From Actinomycetota bacterium (GTDB taxonomy: Bacteria > Actinomycetota > Acidimicrobiia > Acidimicrobiales > JACDEA01): 8,294 bases of DNA. Positions 1 through 6,641 of the stretch are shown one piece after another. The first letter of the stretch is position 1. Every line of letters starts with the position of its first letter. The notes under the pieces were generated by a model. It did no database searches. It was not told the DNA's origin and saw only the letters and a list, made by a program, of their open reading frames with translations. The stretch is from contig JACDEA010000076.1 of assembly GCA_013816725.1 (NCBI GenBank), forward strand, positions 1-8,294. The letters are read 5' to 3'. The translations under genes were made by a program, and so were the position numbers.

Positions 1-1335
1 GGGCTGATCCACGCGCAGGTGACGCGGCCGTACTCACACTCCGCCGCCGATACCCAGAGCAAGTACCGCGGCACCGAGGAGCTGGCCGACGAAGCCGCAC
101 ATGACCCGATCCTGCTTATGGAGAACTCGCTCGTGCGCGGAAAGATGCTCACGCGCGACGACGCCGCCGCTATCCGGGACGAAGCGCGTGCCATGGTCGC
201 CAACTCCGCCCACGAGGCCATGAATGCCCGGCGGCCCGATCCCGCCACCGTCGGCGACCACGTGTACGTGCTTCCCGACGTCGACGAGATCGACTACGAC
301 GAGAACGCGGCCGGTGACGTGGTTGCATTCGGCGAGGCGATCCGTCTCACGTTGCACGAGCAGATGGAGCTCGATGAACGGATCCGTGTCTTCGGTGAAG
401 ACGTGGCCGACGCGCCCGAGGACATGATCGAGGAAGTCGAAGGCAAAGGCGGCGTGTTCGGCACGACCCACGGTCTGCAGAAGCGGTTCGGCGTCGCTCG
501 CTGCTACAACACGCCGCTGGCCGAGGCCAACATCGTGGGGCGCGCCATCGGCCAGGCGCTGCGGGGTCTGCGGCCGGCGCCGGAGGTGCAGTTCTTCGAT
601 TACATCTGGCCGGCGATGCAGCAGATCAAGAGCGAGGCGGCCACGATCCGCTGGCGTTCGAACGGGGCGTTCTCGGTGCCGCTCGTCCTGCGTGTCCCAA
701 TCGGCGGGTATCTCACCGGCGGGGCCATTTGGCACAGTCAGTGCGGCGAATCGATCTTCGCCCACATCCCAGGCCTGCTGATCGCCTTCCCGTCACGCGC
801 GCGCGACGCGGCCGGTCTTCTGCGGACTGCGTTTCAGTGCGACGACCCGGTGCTCTTCCTCGAGCACAAGCACCTGCTGCGGCAGCCGTACACGCGCGAC
901 GCGTTCCCGCCGCTCGACTACCGGGTCCCATTCGGGAAGGGTGCCTACGTGCGCAGGGGCGACGCCCTCACGATCGTCACGTACGGCGCCACGGTCGAGA
1001 AGTCGCGACAGGCGGCGGAACGTCTCGCCGCCGACGGGCAGGAGATCGAGATCATCGACCTGCGCACGCTCATCCCGTGGGACAAGGAGCTGGTTGCGGA
1101 GTCGGTACGCCGCACGAGTCGGGTGCTCGTCGTGCACGAGGATGTCATCACCTGCGGCTTCGGGGCCGAGGTCGCGGCCTGGATCGCCGGCGAGCTGTTC
1201 GGAGATCTCGACGCGCCGGTGCGGCGGGTGGCCGCCAAGGACACCCACGTCGGGTACGAGCCCGGCCTCGAACACGCGACGCTGCCACAGGTCGACGACA
1301 TCGAGCGCCTCGCGCGCCAGGTCATAGCCTTCTGA
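1..1335 (+). CDS. 2-oxoacid dehydrogenase E1, beta part of a probable alpha/beta fusion (5' partial)
   Basis: This is the C-terminal part of a thiamine-diphosphate-dependent E1 component of a pyruvate/branched-chain 2-oxoacid dehydrogenase complex, which decarboxylates the 2-oxoacid and passes the acyl group to the E2 lipoyl domain. The frame is open from base 1 (GLIHAQVTRPYSHS...), so the GTG at 19 is most likely an internal valine. That opening peptide and the following 90 or so residues resemble the end of the alpha domain and the linker of fused alpha/beta E1 proteins. The beta domain follows from about base 320. Family residues are visible: Glu in NTPLAEA (bases 523-525), equivalent to the E1-beta cofactor glutamate, and His in WHSQ (bases 733-735), equivalent to the active-site histidine. 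Other beta-type segments include QFFDYIWPA, FLEHKHL, DLRTLIPWD and VLVVHED. No E2 or E3 gene lies in the window. Substrate cannot be told: pyruvate and branched-chain oxoacids are both possible. Confidence 0.88.
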   Translation, partial: GLIHAQVTRPYSHSAADTQSKYRGTEELADEAAHDPILLMENSLVRGKMLTRDDAAAIRDEARAMVANSAHEAMNARRPDPATVGDHVYVLPDVDEIDYDENAAGDVVAFGEAIRLTLHEQMELDERIRVFGEDVADAPEDMIEEVEGKGGVFGTTHGLQKRFGVARCYNTPLAEANIVGRAIGQALRGLRPAPEVQFFDYIWPAMQQIKSEAATIRWRSNGAFSVPLVLRVPIGGYLTGGAIWHSQCGESIFAHIPGLLIAFPSRARDAAGLLRTAFQCDDPVLFLEHKHLLRQPYTRDAFPPLDYRVPFGKGAYVRRGDALTIVTYGATVEKSRQAAERLAADGQEIEIIDLRTLIPWDKELVAESVRRTSRVLVVHEDVITCGFGAEVAAWIAGELFGDLDAPVRRVAAKDTHVGYEPGLEHATLPQVDDIERLARQVIAF

Positions 1336-1369
1336 AAGGCCCCCTAGGCGTGCTCAGAAAATCTTGCCG

Positions 1370-2443
1370 ATGACACGGACCAAGGTCGCGGTAGACGGGC
1401 GAAGGCTTCAGGACGACGTACCCGGGGGCGTCGCCCGGTACGTCGCCGGCATCCTGACCCACCTGGCCACGCTGTCGGATCTCGACATCGTCGTGGTCGG
1501 TGACGGCCGGCGTGGGCGACCCGACATTGACGTGCCGTTCGTGGGACTCAAGTGGATGGCGAACGCACCGGAGCTGGCCTGGCTCGATGGGGCGTTGCGA
1601 CCGTGGCTCAACCGCAGCGGCCGGCTGTTCCACGGCACCTTCAATCAGGTGCCGTTGCTGAGCTCGTCGCGCTGCGTCGTGACGATGCATGACCTGTCCT
1701 TCGAACTTCATCGCCGGGACTTCCCACCTATCAAGGCTTTCGCGTGGCGGCGCTACGGGCGTCACGCAATACGTGTCGCGACTCACATCCTCACCGACTC
1801 AGAGTTCATACGGCAGCAGATCCTCGACCACTTCAGCGTCGCCGGGGAGCGGATCACGGTCGCGCCGCTTGGGTTGCCGGACGACTTCCTCCGCACGGCC
1901 CGACAGGGGACGACCCCTGCAACACCGCCATACGTCACGGCGCTGGGCGGAGCACCGCGCCGCAACTTGCCCGTGGCCATCGATGTGTGGCGCGCGGCGC
2001 GACGAACACTGGACGTTGATCTGACACTCGCCGTCGTGGGCGCGGAAGAGCCACCGTCAGAGCCTGGGCTCCTCTATCTGGGCCCGGTCGACGACGCAAC
2101 GTGGGCAGCCACGTTGGCTGGTGCCGAAGCGCTCGTCTACCCAACCGAATACGAGGGCTACGGCGTGCCCGCCGCCGAGGCGCTCGTCGTCGGCACGCCC
2201 GTCGTGTGCCGCCGGGTGAGCTCTCTACCGGAAATCCTCGGTAACGCCGGCGTATGGGCGGACGGCCACGGCGCCACCGCGATGACGACCGCCCTCGTGA
2301 GGTTGCTGCAGGAACCGACGGCGAGGCTCGCGATCGTCGAGCGATCACGCGAGCAAGCGCGTCGGCTTCCGTCGTGGGCGGACTCGGCCGACGCAATAGG
2401 TGCGATCTACAGAGCTGCGGCCGGCATGGGGGCCGGGCGCTGA
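1370..2443 (+). CDS. GT4-family glycosyltransferase
   Basis: A cytoplasmic or membrane-peripheral GT-B fold glycosyltransferase of 357 residues, expected to move a sugar from a nucleotide-sugar donor onto a lipid-linked acceptor during polysaccharide assembly. The N-terminus (KVAVDGRRLQDDVPGGVARYVAGI) is the usual GT4 opening with the glycine-rich acceptor-side loop. A donor-side domain follows with LTLAVVGAEEP and YLGPVDDATWAATLAGAEALVYPT. The EGYGVPAAE segment, starting at about residue 262, is the E-x7-E motif of GT4 enzymes, followed by GTPVVCRRVSSLPEILGNAGVWAD. The ATG at 1370 is preferred over an in-frame TTG at 1364; neither has a clear ribosome binding site. It lies 34 bases after the E1 gene on the same strand, so read-through from it is possible, and it converges on the phosphoglycosyl transferase that ends at 2454. 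The exact sugar cannot be read from sequence; mannosyl- or rhamnosyltransferase are common members. Confidence 0.88.
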   Translation: MTRTKVAVDGRRLQDDVPGGVARYVAGILTHLATLSDLDIVVVGDGRRGRPDIDVPFVGLKWMANAPELAWLDGALRPWLNRSGRLFHGTFNQVPLLSSSRCVVTMHDLSFELHRRDFPPIKAFAWRRYGRHAIRVATHILTDSEFIRQQILDHFSVAGERITVAPLGLPDDFLRTARQGTTPATPPYVTALGGAPRRNLPVAIDVWRAARRTLDVDLTLAVVGAEEPPSEPGLLYLGPVDDATWAATLAGAEALVYPTEYEGYGVPAAEALVVGTPVVCRRVSSLPEILGNAGVWADGHGATAMTTALVRLLQEPTARLAIVERSREQARRLPSWADSADAIGAIYRAAAGMGAGR

Positions 2444-2444
2444 C

Positions 2445-2469
2445 CCGCGGCCTTTACACCGCGCCGCGG
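2445..2469. repeat. 7-bp GC-only inverted repeat at a convergent gene junction
   Basis: CCGCGGC at 2445-2451 is the exact reverse complement of GCCGCGG at 2463-2469, with an 11-base loop. It spans the 10-base gap between the GT4 stop (2441-2443) and the stop of the opposing phosphoglycosyl transferase (2454-2456). It could fold in both transcripts and act as a weak bidirectional terminator. There is no U-tract on either side, so intrinsic termination is uncertain. Confidence 0.35.
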
Positions 2470-3122
2470 CGGCGGACGACCGCCGGCAGCGTCTTGAGCA
2501 GGATGCGAATGTCGAGCAGGAGGCTCCAGTGTTCGACGTACTCCGTGTTCGCTCGAGGCATGGTGTCCTCCGCGTGGAAGCGGCCGTTGACCTGCCACAT
2601 CCCGGTGATGCCCGGCTGCATAAGCATGTAGTCGCGCTGCGCAATGCTGCCGAAGGACTCAAAATGCGCTGGCGGCACCGGCCGAACGCCGACGAGGCTC
2701 ATGTCGCCCCGCAGCACGTTCCACAGCTGGGGCAACTCATCGAGGCTGGCCGCGCGGAGCGTCCGACCGAACGGCGTGATGCGGGGATCGGACTCAGTCG
2801 CCAGCTTGAAGTTGTTCTCCTCGTACCTGCGCCGCAGATTCGTGTCGGTCGCCAGGATCGCCTCGGCGTCCGGCACCATGGTGCGGAACTTGATGATCTC
2901 GAAGCTGCAGCCGTCGCGGCCGATGCGAGACTGGCGAAAAAGGGCAGGGCCACGCGAGCCGACCTTGACCCGCAGGGCAATCAGGAGCAGAACTGGCGCG
3001 GCGATCACCAACGCGGTTCCGGCGAGCAGAACGTCGACGACCCGCTTGACAAGGAGAGCGGACGCCGCCCGCCGGCGTGCCGATGAGTCAACGAGGTTGA
3101 AGGTCTGGGTGACCTGCGTCAT
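2454..3122 (-). CDS. Phosphoglycosyl transferase (undecaprenyl-phosphate sugar phosphotransferase), copy 1
   Basis: A small membrane-associated phosphoglycosyl transferase of 222 residues, of the bacterial sugar transferase family (PglC/WbaP catalytic domain). It would attach the first sugar phosphate from a UDP-sugar to undecaprenyl phosphate at the cytoplasmic membrane. Visible in order: a soluble N-terminus, KR at 26-27 followed by one hydrophobic segment (about 28-50, with a central proline, as in the re-entrant helix of the family), GPALFRQSRIGRDG (58-71), IIKFRTMVPDAEA, the DE pair of SLDELPQLWNVLRGDMSLVG (catalytic Asp128-Glu129), RPVPPAHF and PGITGMWQVNGR. It lacks the extra N-terminal membrane and nucleotide-binding-like domains of full-length WbaP. 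The start is fixed by an in-frame TAA two codons upstream (bases 3126-3128). It is transcribed away from the XRE gene across a 203-base divergent region. It is a close paralogue of the gene at 4217-4891. Confidence 0.9.
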   Translation of the reverse strand: MTQVTQTFNLVDSSARRRAASALLVKRVVDVLLAGTALVIAAPVLLLIALRVKVGSRGPALFRQSRIGRDGCSFEIIKFRTMVPDAEAILATDTNLRRRYEENNFKLATESDPRITPFGRTLRAASLDELPQLWNVLRGDMSLVGVRPVPPAHFESFGSIAQRDYMLMQPGITGMWQVNGRFHAEDTMPRANTEYVEHWSLLLDIRILLKTLPAVVRRRGAV

Positions 3123-3205
3123 TCGTTAGTACGCCCCGGTGAGTGGGTGATTGTGCCGAGCAACGGCGCCGCCTGAAATCCTCTACGCCGCGCCTCCGTG
3201 CGGGC
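3123..3205 (-). repeat. Upstream region of copy 1, alignable with the upstream region of copy 2
   Basis: The bases in front of the first phosphoglycosyl transferase can be aligned by eye with those in front of the second (4892-4985). Shared islands on the plus strand include ACGCCCCGG versus ACGTCCCCGGG near the start codon, CGAGCAACGGCG versus TGAGTAACGGCG, and CTACGCC versus TTACGCC, in the same order and similar spacing. The duplication therefore covered the promoter/leader as well as the gene. The promoter of copy 1 should lie here, but I cannot assign a -10 or -35 box with confidence. The rest of the 203-base gap (3206-3298) is GC-rich with no feature I recognise. Confidence 0.5.
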
Positions 3206-3298
3206 GAGAAGGATCAAAGATACCCCGTTTCTGGCCGCGCAAGGACGCGCGCGCTGGGTCAATCAGCTGTGCGCTCCTCGGTTTGCGCTGCGGCGTAC

Positions 3299-3318
3299 TG
3301 TTAGCGAATCCGCTAACA
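3299..3318. promoter_or_regulatory. Near-perfect 20-base palindrome, probable operator of the XRE/nucleotidyltransferase cassette
   Basis: TGTTAGCGAATCCGCTAACA has 8-base arms (3299-3306 and 3311-3318) that are exact reverse complements around AATC; 18 of 20 positions are symmetrical. It ends 7 bases before the GTG start of the XRE protein and its right arm covers most of a -10-like TAACAT box. A dimeric HTH regulator of the XRE type typically binds such a site, so autorepression of the cassette is the simplest reading. As it also lies in a divergent region it could affect the phosphoglycosyl transferase at 2454-3122. Binding by the neighbouring XRE protein is inference. Confidence 0.65.
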
Positions 3319-3328
3319 TCGGCCCGTG
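3314..3328 (+). promoter_or_regulatory. Probable leaderless promoter element and start of the XRE gene
   Basis: TAACAT (3314-3319) matches the actinobacterial TAnnnT -10 pattern and lies exactly at -12 to -7 if transcription begins at the GTG start codon (3326). The full string TAACATCGGCCCGTG matches TAAGGTCGGCCCGTG at 5097-5111 in 13 of 15 bases. No Shine-Dalgarno sequence lies between the box and the start codon, which supports a leaderless transcript. I could not assign a -35 box. Confidence 0.5.
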
Positions 3329-3640
3329 ACTCGCACCGCTCCGGAGTTGATCGTTGCGGCGCGACTTAGCGCCGGGATCTCCCAAGCGGAGCTGGCCCGC
3401 CGCACTGGGCTGCCGCGCTCGGTTCTCAACGCCTACGAGCGCGGCCGCCGGGATCCCGGCTCAGAGACACTGGCCGCGGTCCTAGCCGGCGCCGGTCGCG
3501 AGCTTCGCGCCGCGCCCGCCGTGCGCCGCCTCGACGCGGAGCGCGCCGCCCGAATTCTCGAACAGGTAATCCAGCTCGCCGAGGCCTTGCCGTACCGGCC
3601 GAGACCGTTGCGGCCGTCGCCGTTTGCACGGCGGTCATGA
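3326..3640 (+). CDS. XRE-family helix-turn-helix protein, probable antitoxin/autorepressor
   Basis: A 104-residue cytoplasmic DNA-binding protein. Residues about 8-61 form an HTH_3/XRE domain: ELIVAARLSAGISQAELARRTGLPRSVLNAYERGRRDPGSETLAAVLAGAG, including the SQAELARRTGL and YERGRRDP hallmarks. Residues about 68-104 are a separate tail, DAERAARILEQVIQLAEALPYRPRPLRPSPF, with an amphipathic helix then a proline/arginine-rich end; such tails often contact the partner protein. The GTG start at 3326 is chosen because the HTH needs this N-terminus and because of the leaderless -10 box. The stop TGA overlaps the ATG of the next gene (ATGA, 3637-3640), so the two proteins are translationally coupled. 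By analogy with XRE/nucleotidyltransferase pairs it is probably an antitoxin that also represses its operon through the palindrome at 3299-3318; a plain regulator is the alternative. Confidence 0.82.
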   Translation: MTRTAPELIVAARLSAGISQAELARRTGLPRSVLNAYERGRRDPGSETLAAVLAGAGRELRAAPAVRRLDAERAARILEQVIQLAEALPYRPRPLRPSPFARRS

Positions 3641-4182
3641 CGCTCATCGAGCGGCTCGTCGCGGTGCACGAAGCACTCAATCAGAGCAACACACCGCACG
3701 CGTTCGGCGGCGCAATAGCACTCGCGTATTGCACGCAGGAGCCACGAGGCACCCGCGATATCGATGTGAACGTGTTCGTCGATGTCGCAGAGGCCAAGGC
3801 GGTCCTCGACGCCCTCCCTGAGGGCGTCGTCATCGACGAGGCCAACCGCGAGCAGATCCGTCGCGGCGGCCAGACCCGGCTGACGTGGGGCGACACACCT
3901 CTCGACCTGTTCTTCAACGTCGATGACTTTCACCGCGAGGTGGCGGCGCGGACGCGAACCGTGCCCTTCGCCCGAACGTCGATCCCGATACTCGACTGCG
4001 CGACGCTCACCGTGTTCAAAGCGATGTTCAGCCGCCCCAAGGACTGGGTCGACATCGCCACCATGCTCGAGTGCGACACGATCGACGCCACCTTTGCCCT
4101 CGGCTGGATTACACGGCTCGTCGGCCACGACCACGAGTCCACGAGACGGCTCGCCGAATTGATTCGCGACGCGGCCACCTAG
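3637..4182 (+). CDS. Nucleotidyltransferase-fold protein, probable toxin of an XRE/NTase pair
   Basis: A 181-residue protein of the DNA polymerase beta-like nucleotidyltransferase superfamily. It shows the expected core: FGGAIALAY with the GG pair at 24-25, then TRDIDVNVFV with the metal-binding Asp41 and Asp43, and a third acidic residue at Asp90 in PLDLFFNV. A C-terminal block follows, LTVFKAMFSRPKDWVDIATML (from about 124), the K...R-x-KD-x-x-DI pattern common in AbiEii-type and related standalone NTases. All three catalytic acids are present, so it should be active, transferring a nucleotide to an RNA (for example tRNA) or protein target; the target is unknown. No membrane segment or signal peptide is seen. 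Its ATG overlaps the XRE stop. It ends 34 bases before the opposing phosphoglycosyl transferase. The toxin role is inferred from the gene pair; an antibiotic-type adenylyltransferase is less likely because no such signature domain is present. Confidence 0.78.
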   Translation: MTLIERLVAVHEALNQSNTPHAFGGAIALAYCTQEPRGTRDIDVNVFVDVAEAKAVLDALPEGVVIDEANREQIRRGGQTRLTWGDTPLDLFFNVDDFHREVAARTRTVPFARTSIPILDCATLTVFKAMFSRPKDWVDIATMLECDTIDATFALGWITRLVGHDHESTRRLAELIRDAAT

Positions 4183-4190
4183 GCCAACCA

Positions 4191-4204
4191 CGCGTGCCCA
4201 CGCG
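4191..4204. repeat. Short inverted repeat between convergent genes
   Basis: CGCGTG (4191-4196) and CACGCG (4199-4204) are exact reverse complements separated by CC, within the 34-base gap between the nucleotidyltransferase stop and the stop of phosphoglycosyl transferase copy 2. The gap is the only place a shared terminator could lie. The loop is very short and there is no U-tract, so terminator function is weakly supported. Confidence 0.25.
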
Positions 4205-4216
4205 GTGATGGGATGT

Positions 4217-4891
<675 letters not shown>

Positions 4892-4985
4892 TCTGCCTAA
4901 CGTCCCCGGGAGAGAGTTCAACGCTTGTGCGTGTCGCTGAGTAACGGCGGTTCCTCAGCTTCCTTACGCCACAACCCCGGGAAGT
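4892..4985 (-). repeat. Upstream region of copy 2, alignable with the upstream region of copy 1
   Basis: This is the counterpart of 3123-3205: TCCCCGG, TGAGTAACGGCG and TTACGCC recur in the same order and at similar distances from the start codon. It presumably holds the promoter and leader of the second phosphoglycosyl transferase. Similarity to copy 1 fades beyond about 4985. Confidence 0.5.
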
Positions 4986-4989
4986 TCCT

Positions 4990-5091
4990 GCTAACTCACC
5001 CCGGCTGCCCCCGAAATCTGCGGGGCGAAGTGCTCATGTTAGCCGGTTCCGGGCGAACCTTCGGCGAAAAGGGGCCGCTTGTCGAGCGGTC
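4990..5091. other. Cluster of inverted repeats in the divergent region upstream of the polymerase gene
   Basis: Three compact hairpins lie in a row: CCCCG/CGGGG (5009-5013 with 5021-5025), GGTTC/GAACC (5045-5049 with 5055-5059), and CCGCT/AGCGG (5075-5079 with 5085-5089, extendable outward by a G-T and a G-C pair). In addition GTTAGC (5038-5043) can pair with GCTAAC (4990-4995), while the overlapping AGCCGG (5041-5046) can pair with CCGGCT (5001-5006), so two mutually exclusive long-range pairings exist. If the polymerase transcript is leaderless, this lies upstream of it, and would be RNA only in a long leader of the minus-strand gene. I match it to no known riboswitch class. High GC makes chance pairing common. 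Confidence 0.3.
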
Positions 5092-5096
5092 ACCAG

Positions 5097-5111
5097 TAAG
5101 GTCGGCCCGTG
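5097..5111 (+). promoter_or_regulatory. Probable leaderless promoter element and start of the polymerase gene
   Basis: TAAGGT (5097-5102) fits the TAnnnT -10 pattern and sits at -12 to -7 relative to the GTG at 5109. It shares TAAnnTCGGCCCGTG with the XRE promoter. No Shine-Dalgarno sequence is present, in agreement with leaderless initiation. No convincing -35 box was found. Unlike the XRE promoter, it is not embedded in a palindrome. Confidence 0.5.
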
Positions 5112-6641
5112 CGGACGACGAAGCCGTCCTTGGCCGCGCCCGCCGTCGTCCGCGACGCGCTCAGGGACTGGCGGTGGCTGGGCTGGGGCGCCCCGCTCGG
5201 GGTCTATGTCGGCATCCGCTACGCACCGCTCGGCTTCGGCGTCGAGACCCTGCTCGGCGCCGTGCTCGGAGGATTTGTCACGGTGTGGGCCTTCCGCAAG
5301 CCAGTGCGGGCCCTAACCCTGCTGATCATCCTCCTGCCGTTCCACACCCTGGCTACCGCGCTCGTCTACCGGGTAACGGGCTCGGTGGCCATCGCCCGGG
5401 ACGCCGCCTACTGGAAGGAGAGCGTGGGGCTTGCCGCGGCGGCCGCCATCTTCGTCCGATGGCGGCGCGAGCACCACGGCGTCGACTGGATCGACCGGGT
5501 GGCCATCGCATACCTGATGCTCGGCCTGGTGTACCTGTTCGCGCCCGGCCTGTTCGTGACCAACGTGGTCGGATCGCTGTTCGACCGAGCTGTGGGGTTC
5601 CGGGGCGACGTGTTCTACGTCCTGCTGTTGCTCGCCGCCCGACACGCCCGCTTCACCGAGGCCGAACTGCGCCGCGCCGTGCGGTGGTTCCTCATCGTCG
5701 CCGGCATCGCCGCCGCGGTGGCGATCGTCGAGTTCTACGCCAGCGGCTTCTGGAACGACGTCGCCGTCAACTTCTTCCGGATCCCGCGCTACCGGGTCGA
5801 GGTGCTGCGCATCTCGCCCGCCCTCGTCAATCCAGACGACCTACGGGTCTACGGGGAAGTGGCTGGACGGCAATACCTCCGAGTCGGTTCGATCGAGCTC
5901 AGCTTCCTGACCACCGCGTTCTACCTGGCTCTGGCGTTGGCCTTCGCCGTCGACCGGTTCAGCCGGCTCGAGCAGTTCAAGGCCACACGCGCCGCCCTGG
6001 GACTGGCCATCCTGGGTCTCGCGCTTCTGTTCACGCAGACCCGCAGCGCGATCGTCACGGCGATCGTCGCCGTCGTGCTGGTGGTCCGGCGCGACCGAAC
6101 GCGAAGCGAGCGGGCGCGAGTGCGGGGCACCGCCATCATCCTGGTGATGGTCGCCGCCATCATCCCCATCGCCGCCGCCGGCGGTCTCCTCAGCCGGTTC
6201 ACCAACGACAGCGGCTCGAGCGCGTCCCACGAGTCCAGCGGCCGCGTCGGATACACGCTCCTCGCGCACTACCCGCTCGGGCGGGGACTGTCGACGGCCG
6301 CCGGCTCGGGCCAACGCGCCGAGATCGCCAACGCGGCGGTGACCGAGAGCCAGTTCCTTCAGATCGGCACGCAGTTGGGCGTCGTGGGCCTGGCGCTCTG
6401 GCTGCTCACACTGGGTGGAGCGGCGGTGCGCGTTCAGCGCTCACGGTCGCGCATCGGCACTCCGGACGCGGCGTTGGTCGCCTCGGCGGTGACGGCGGCG
6501 GCGGCCGGGTTCACGCTCGGCTCGTACCTGCACCAGTCGCTGATCGCGTACACCGTGGCCTGGACGTTCTGCATCTTCCTAGGCGCCGCGCTCGGCGCGG
6601 CCGACACTGCGCCACCGGTGAACGATCCATATCGTGCCTGA
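5109..6641 (+). CDS. O-antigen polymerase/ligase-like integral membrane protein (Wzy/WaaL superfamily)
   Basis: A 510-residue polytopic membrane protein with roughly ten to twelve hydrophobic segments, for example about 44-62, 68-87, 104-116, 131-150, 168-177, 193-210, 264-282, 297-308, 313-327, 342-361, 422-438 and 477-497. Two longer hydrophilic stretches (about 211-262 and 362-418) fit the loops of this superfamily. LLFTQTRSAIVTAIV (around 306-320) resembles the conserved segment at the start of the Wzy_C/O-antigen ligase domain, and GRVGYTLLAHYPLGRGLSTA...TESQFLQIGTQLGVVGLALWLL matches its typical end. Such proteins join lipid-linked oligosaccharide units into a chain, or pass the chain to an acceptor, on the outer face of the membrane. 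The GTG start follows a leaderless -10 box; the first hydrophobic segments support this N-terminus. Its stop overlaps the GT2 start, so the two are likely co-transcribed. Polymerase versus ligase cannot be decided from sequence. Confidence 0.83.
   Translation: MRTTKPSLAAPAVVRDALRDWRWLGWGAPLGVYVGIRYAPLGFGVETLLGAVLGGFVTVWAFRKPVRALTLLIILLPFHTLATALVYRVTGSVAIARDAAYWKESVGLAAAAAIFVRWRREHHGVDWIDRVAIAYLMLGLVYLFAPGLFVTNVVGSLFDRAVGFRGDVFYVLLLLAARHARFTEAELRRAVRWFLIVAGIAAAVAIVEFYASGFWNDVAVNFFRIPRYRVEVLRISPALVNPDDLRVYGEVAGRQYLRVGSIELSFLTTAFYLALALAFAVDRFSRLEQFKATRAALGLAILGLALLFTQTRSAIVTAIVAVVLVVRRDRTRSERARVRGTAIILVMVAAIIPIAAAGGLLSRFTNDSGSSASHESSGRVGYTLLAHYPLGRGLSTAAGSGQRAEIANAAVTESQFLQIGTQLGVVGLALWLLTLGGAAVRVQRSRSRIGTPDAALVASAVTAAAAGFTLGSYLHQSLIAYTVAWTFCIFLGAALGAADTAPPVNDPYRA

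Noticed and set aside
34..765. Long minus-strand open frame opposite the E1 gene
   Set aside because: The E1 frame has unmistakable family motifs throughout; the opposite frame is a shadow caused by GC-rich third positions.
1327..1340. GCCTT-CTGA-AAGGC hairpin at the end of the E1 gene as a terminator
   Set aside because: Only a 5-bp stem that contains the stop codon, with no U-tract; the GT4 gene follows on the same strand 34 bases later.
2400..3086. Long plus-strand open frame opposite phosphoglycosyl transferase copy 1
   Set aside because: No recognisable domain, and the minus-strand frame carries all motifs of the sugar transferase family.
4892..4921. Upstream ATG (4921) as start of phosphoglycosyl transferase copy 2
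   Set aside because: It would add MNSLPGTLGR, which has no counterpart in copy 1, where an in-frame TAA lies two codons before the shared MTQVTQTF start.
4892..5108. Known riboswitch (c-di-GMP GEMM-I, c-di-AMP ydaO, cobalamin, SAM-IV) in the divergent region
   Set aside because: I compared the remembered consensus cores on both strands and none fitted; short GC-rich resemblances only.
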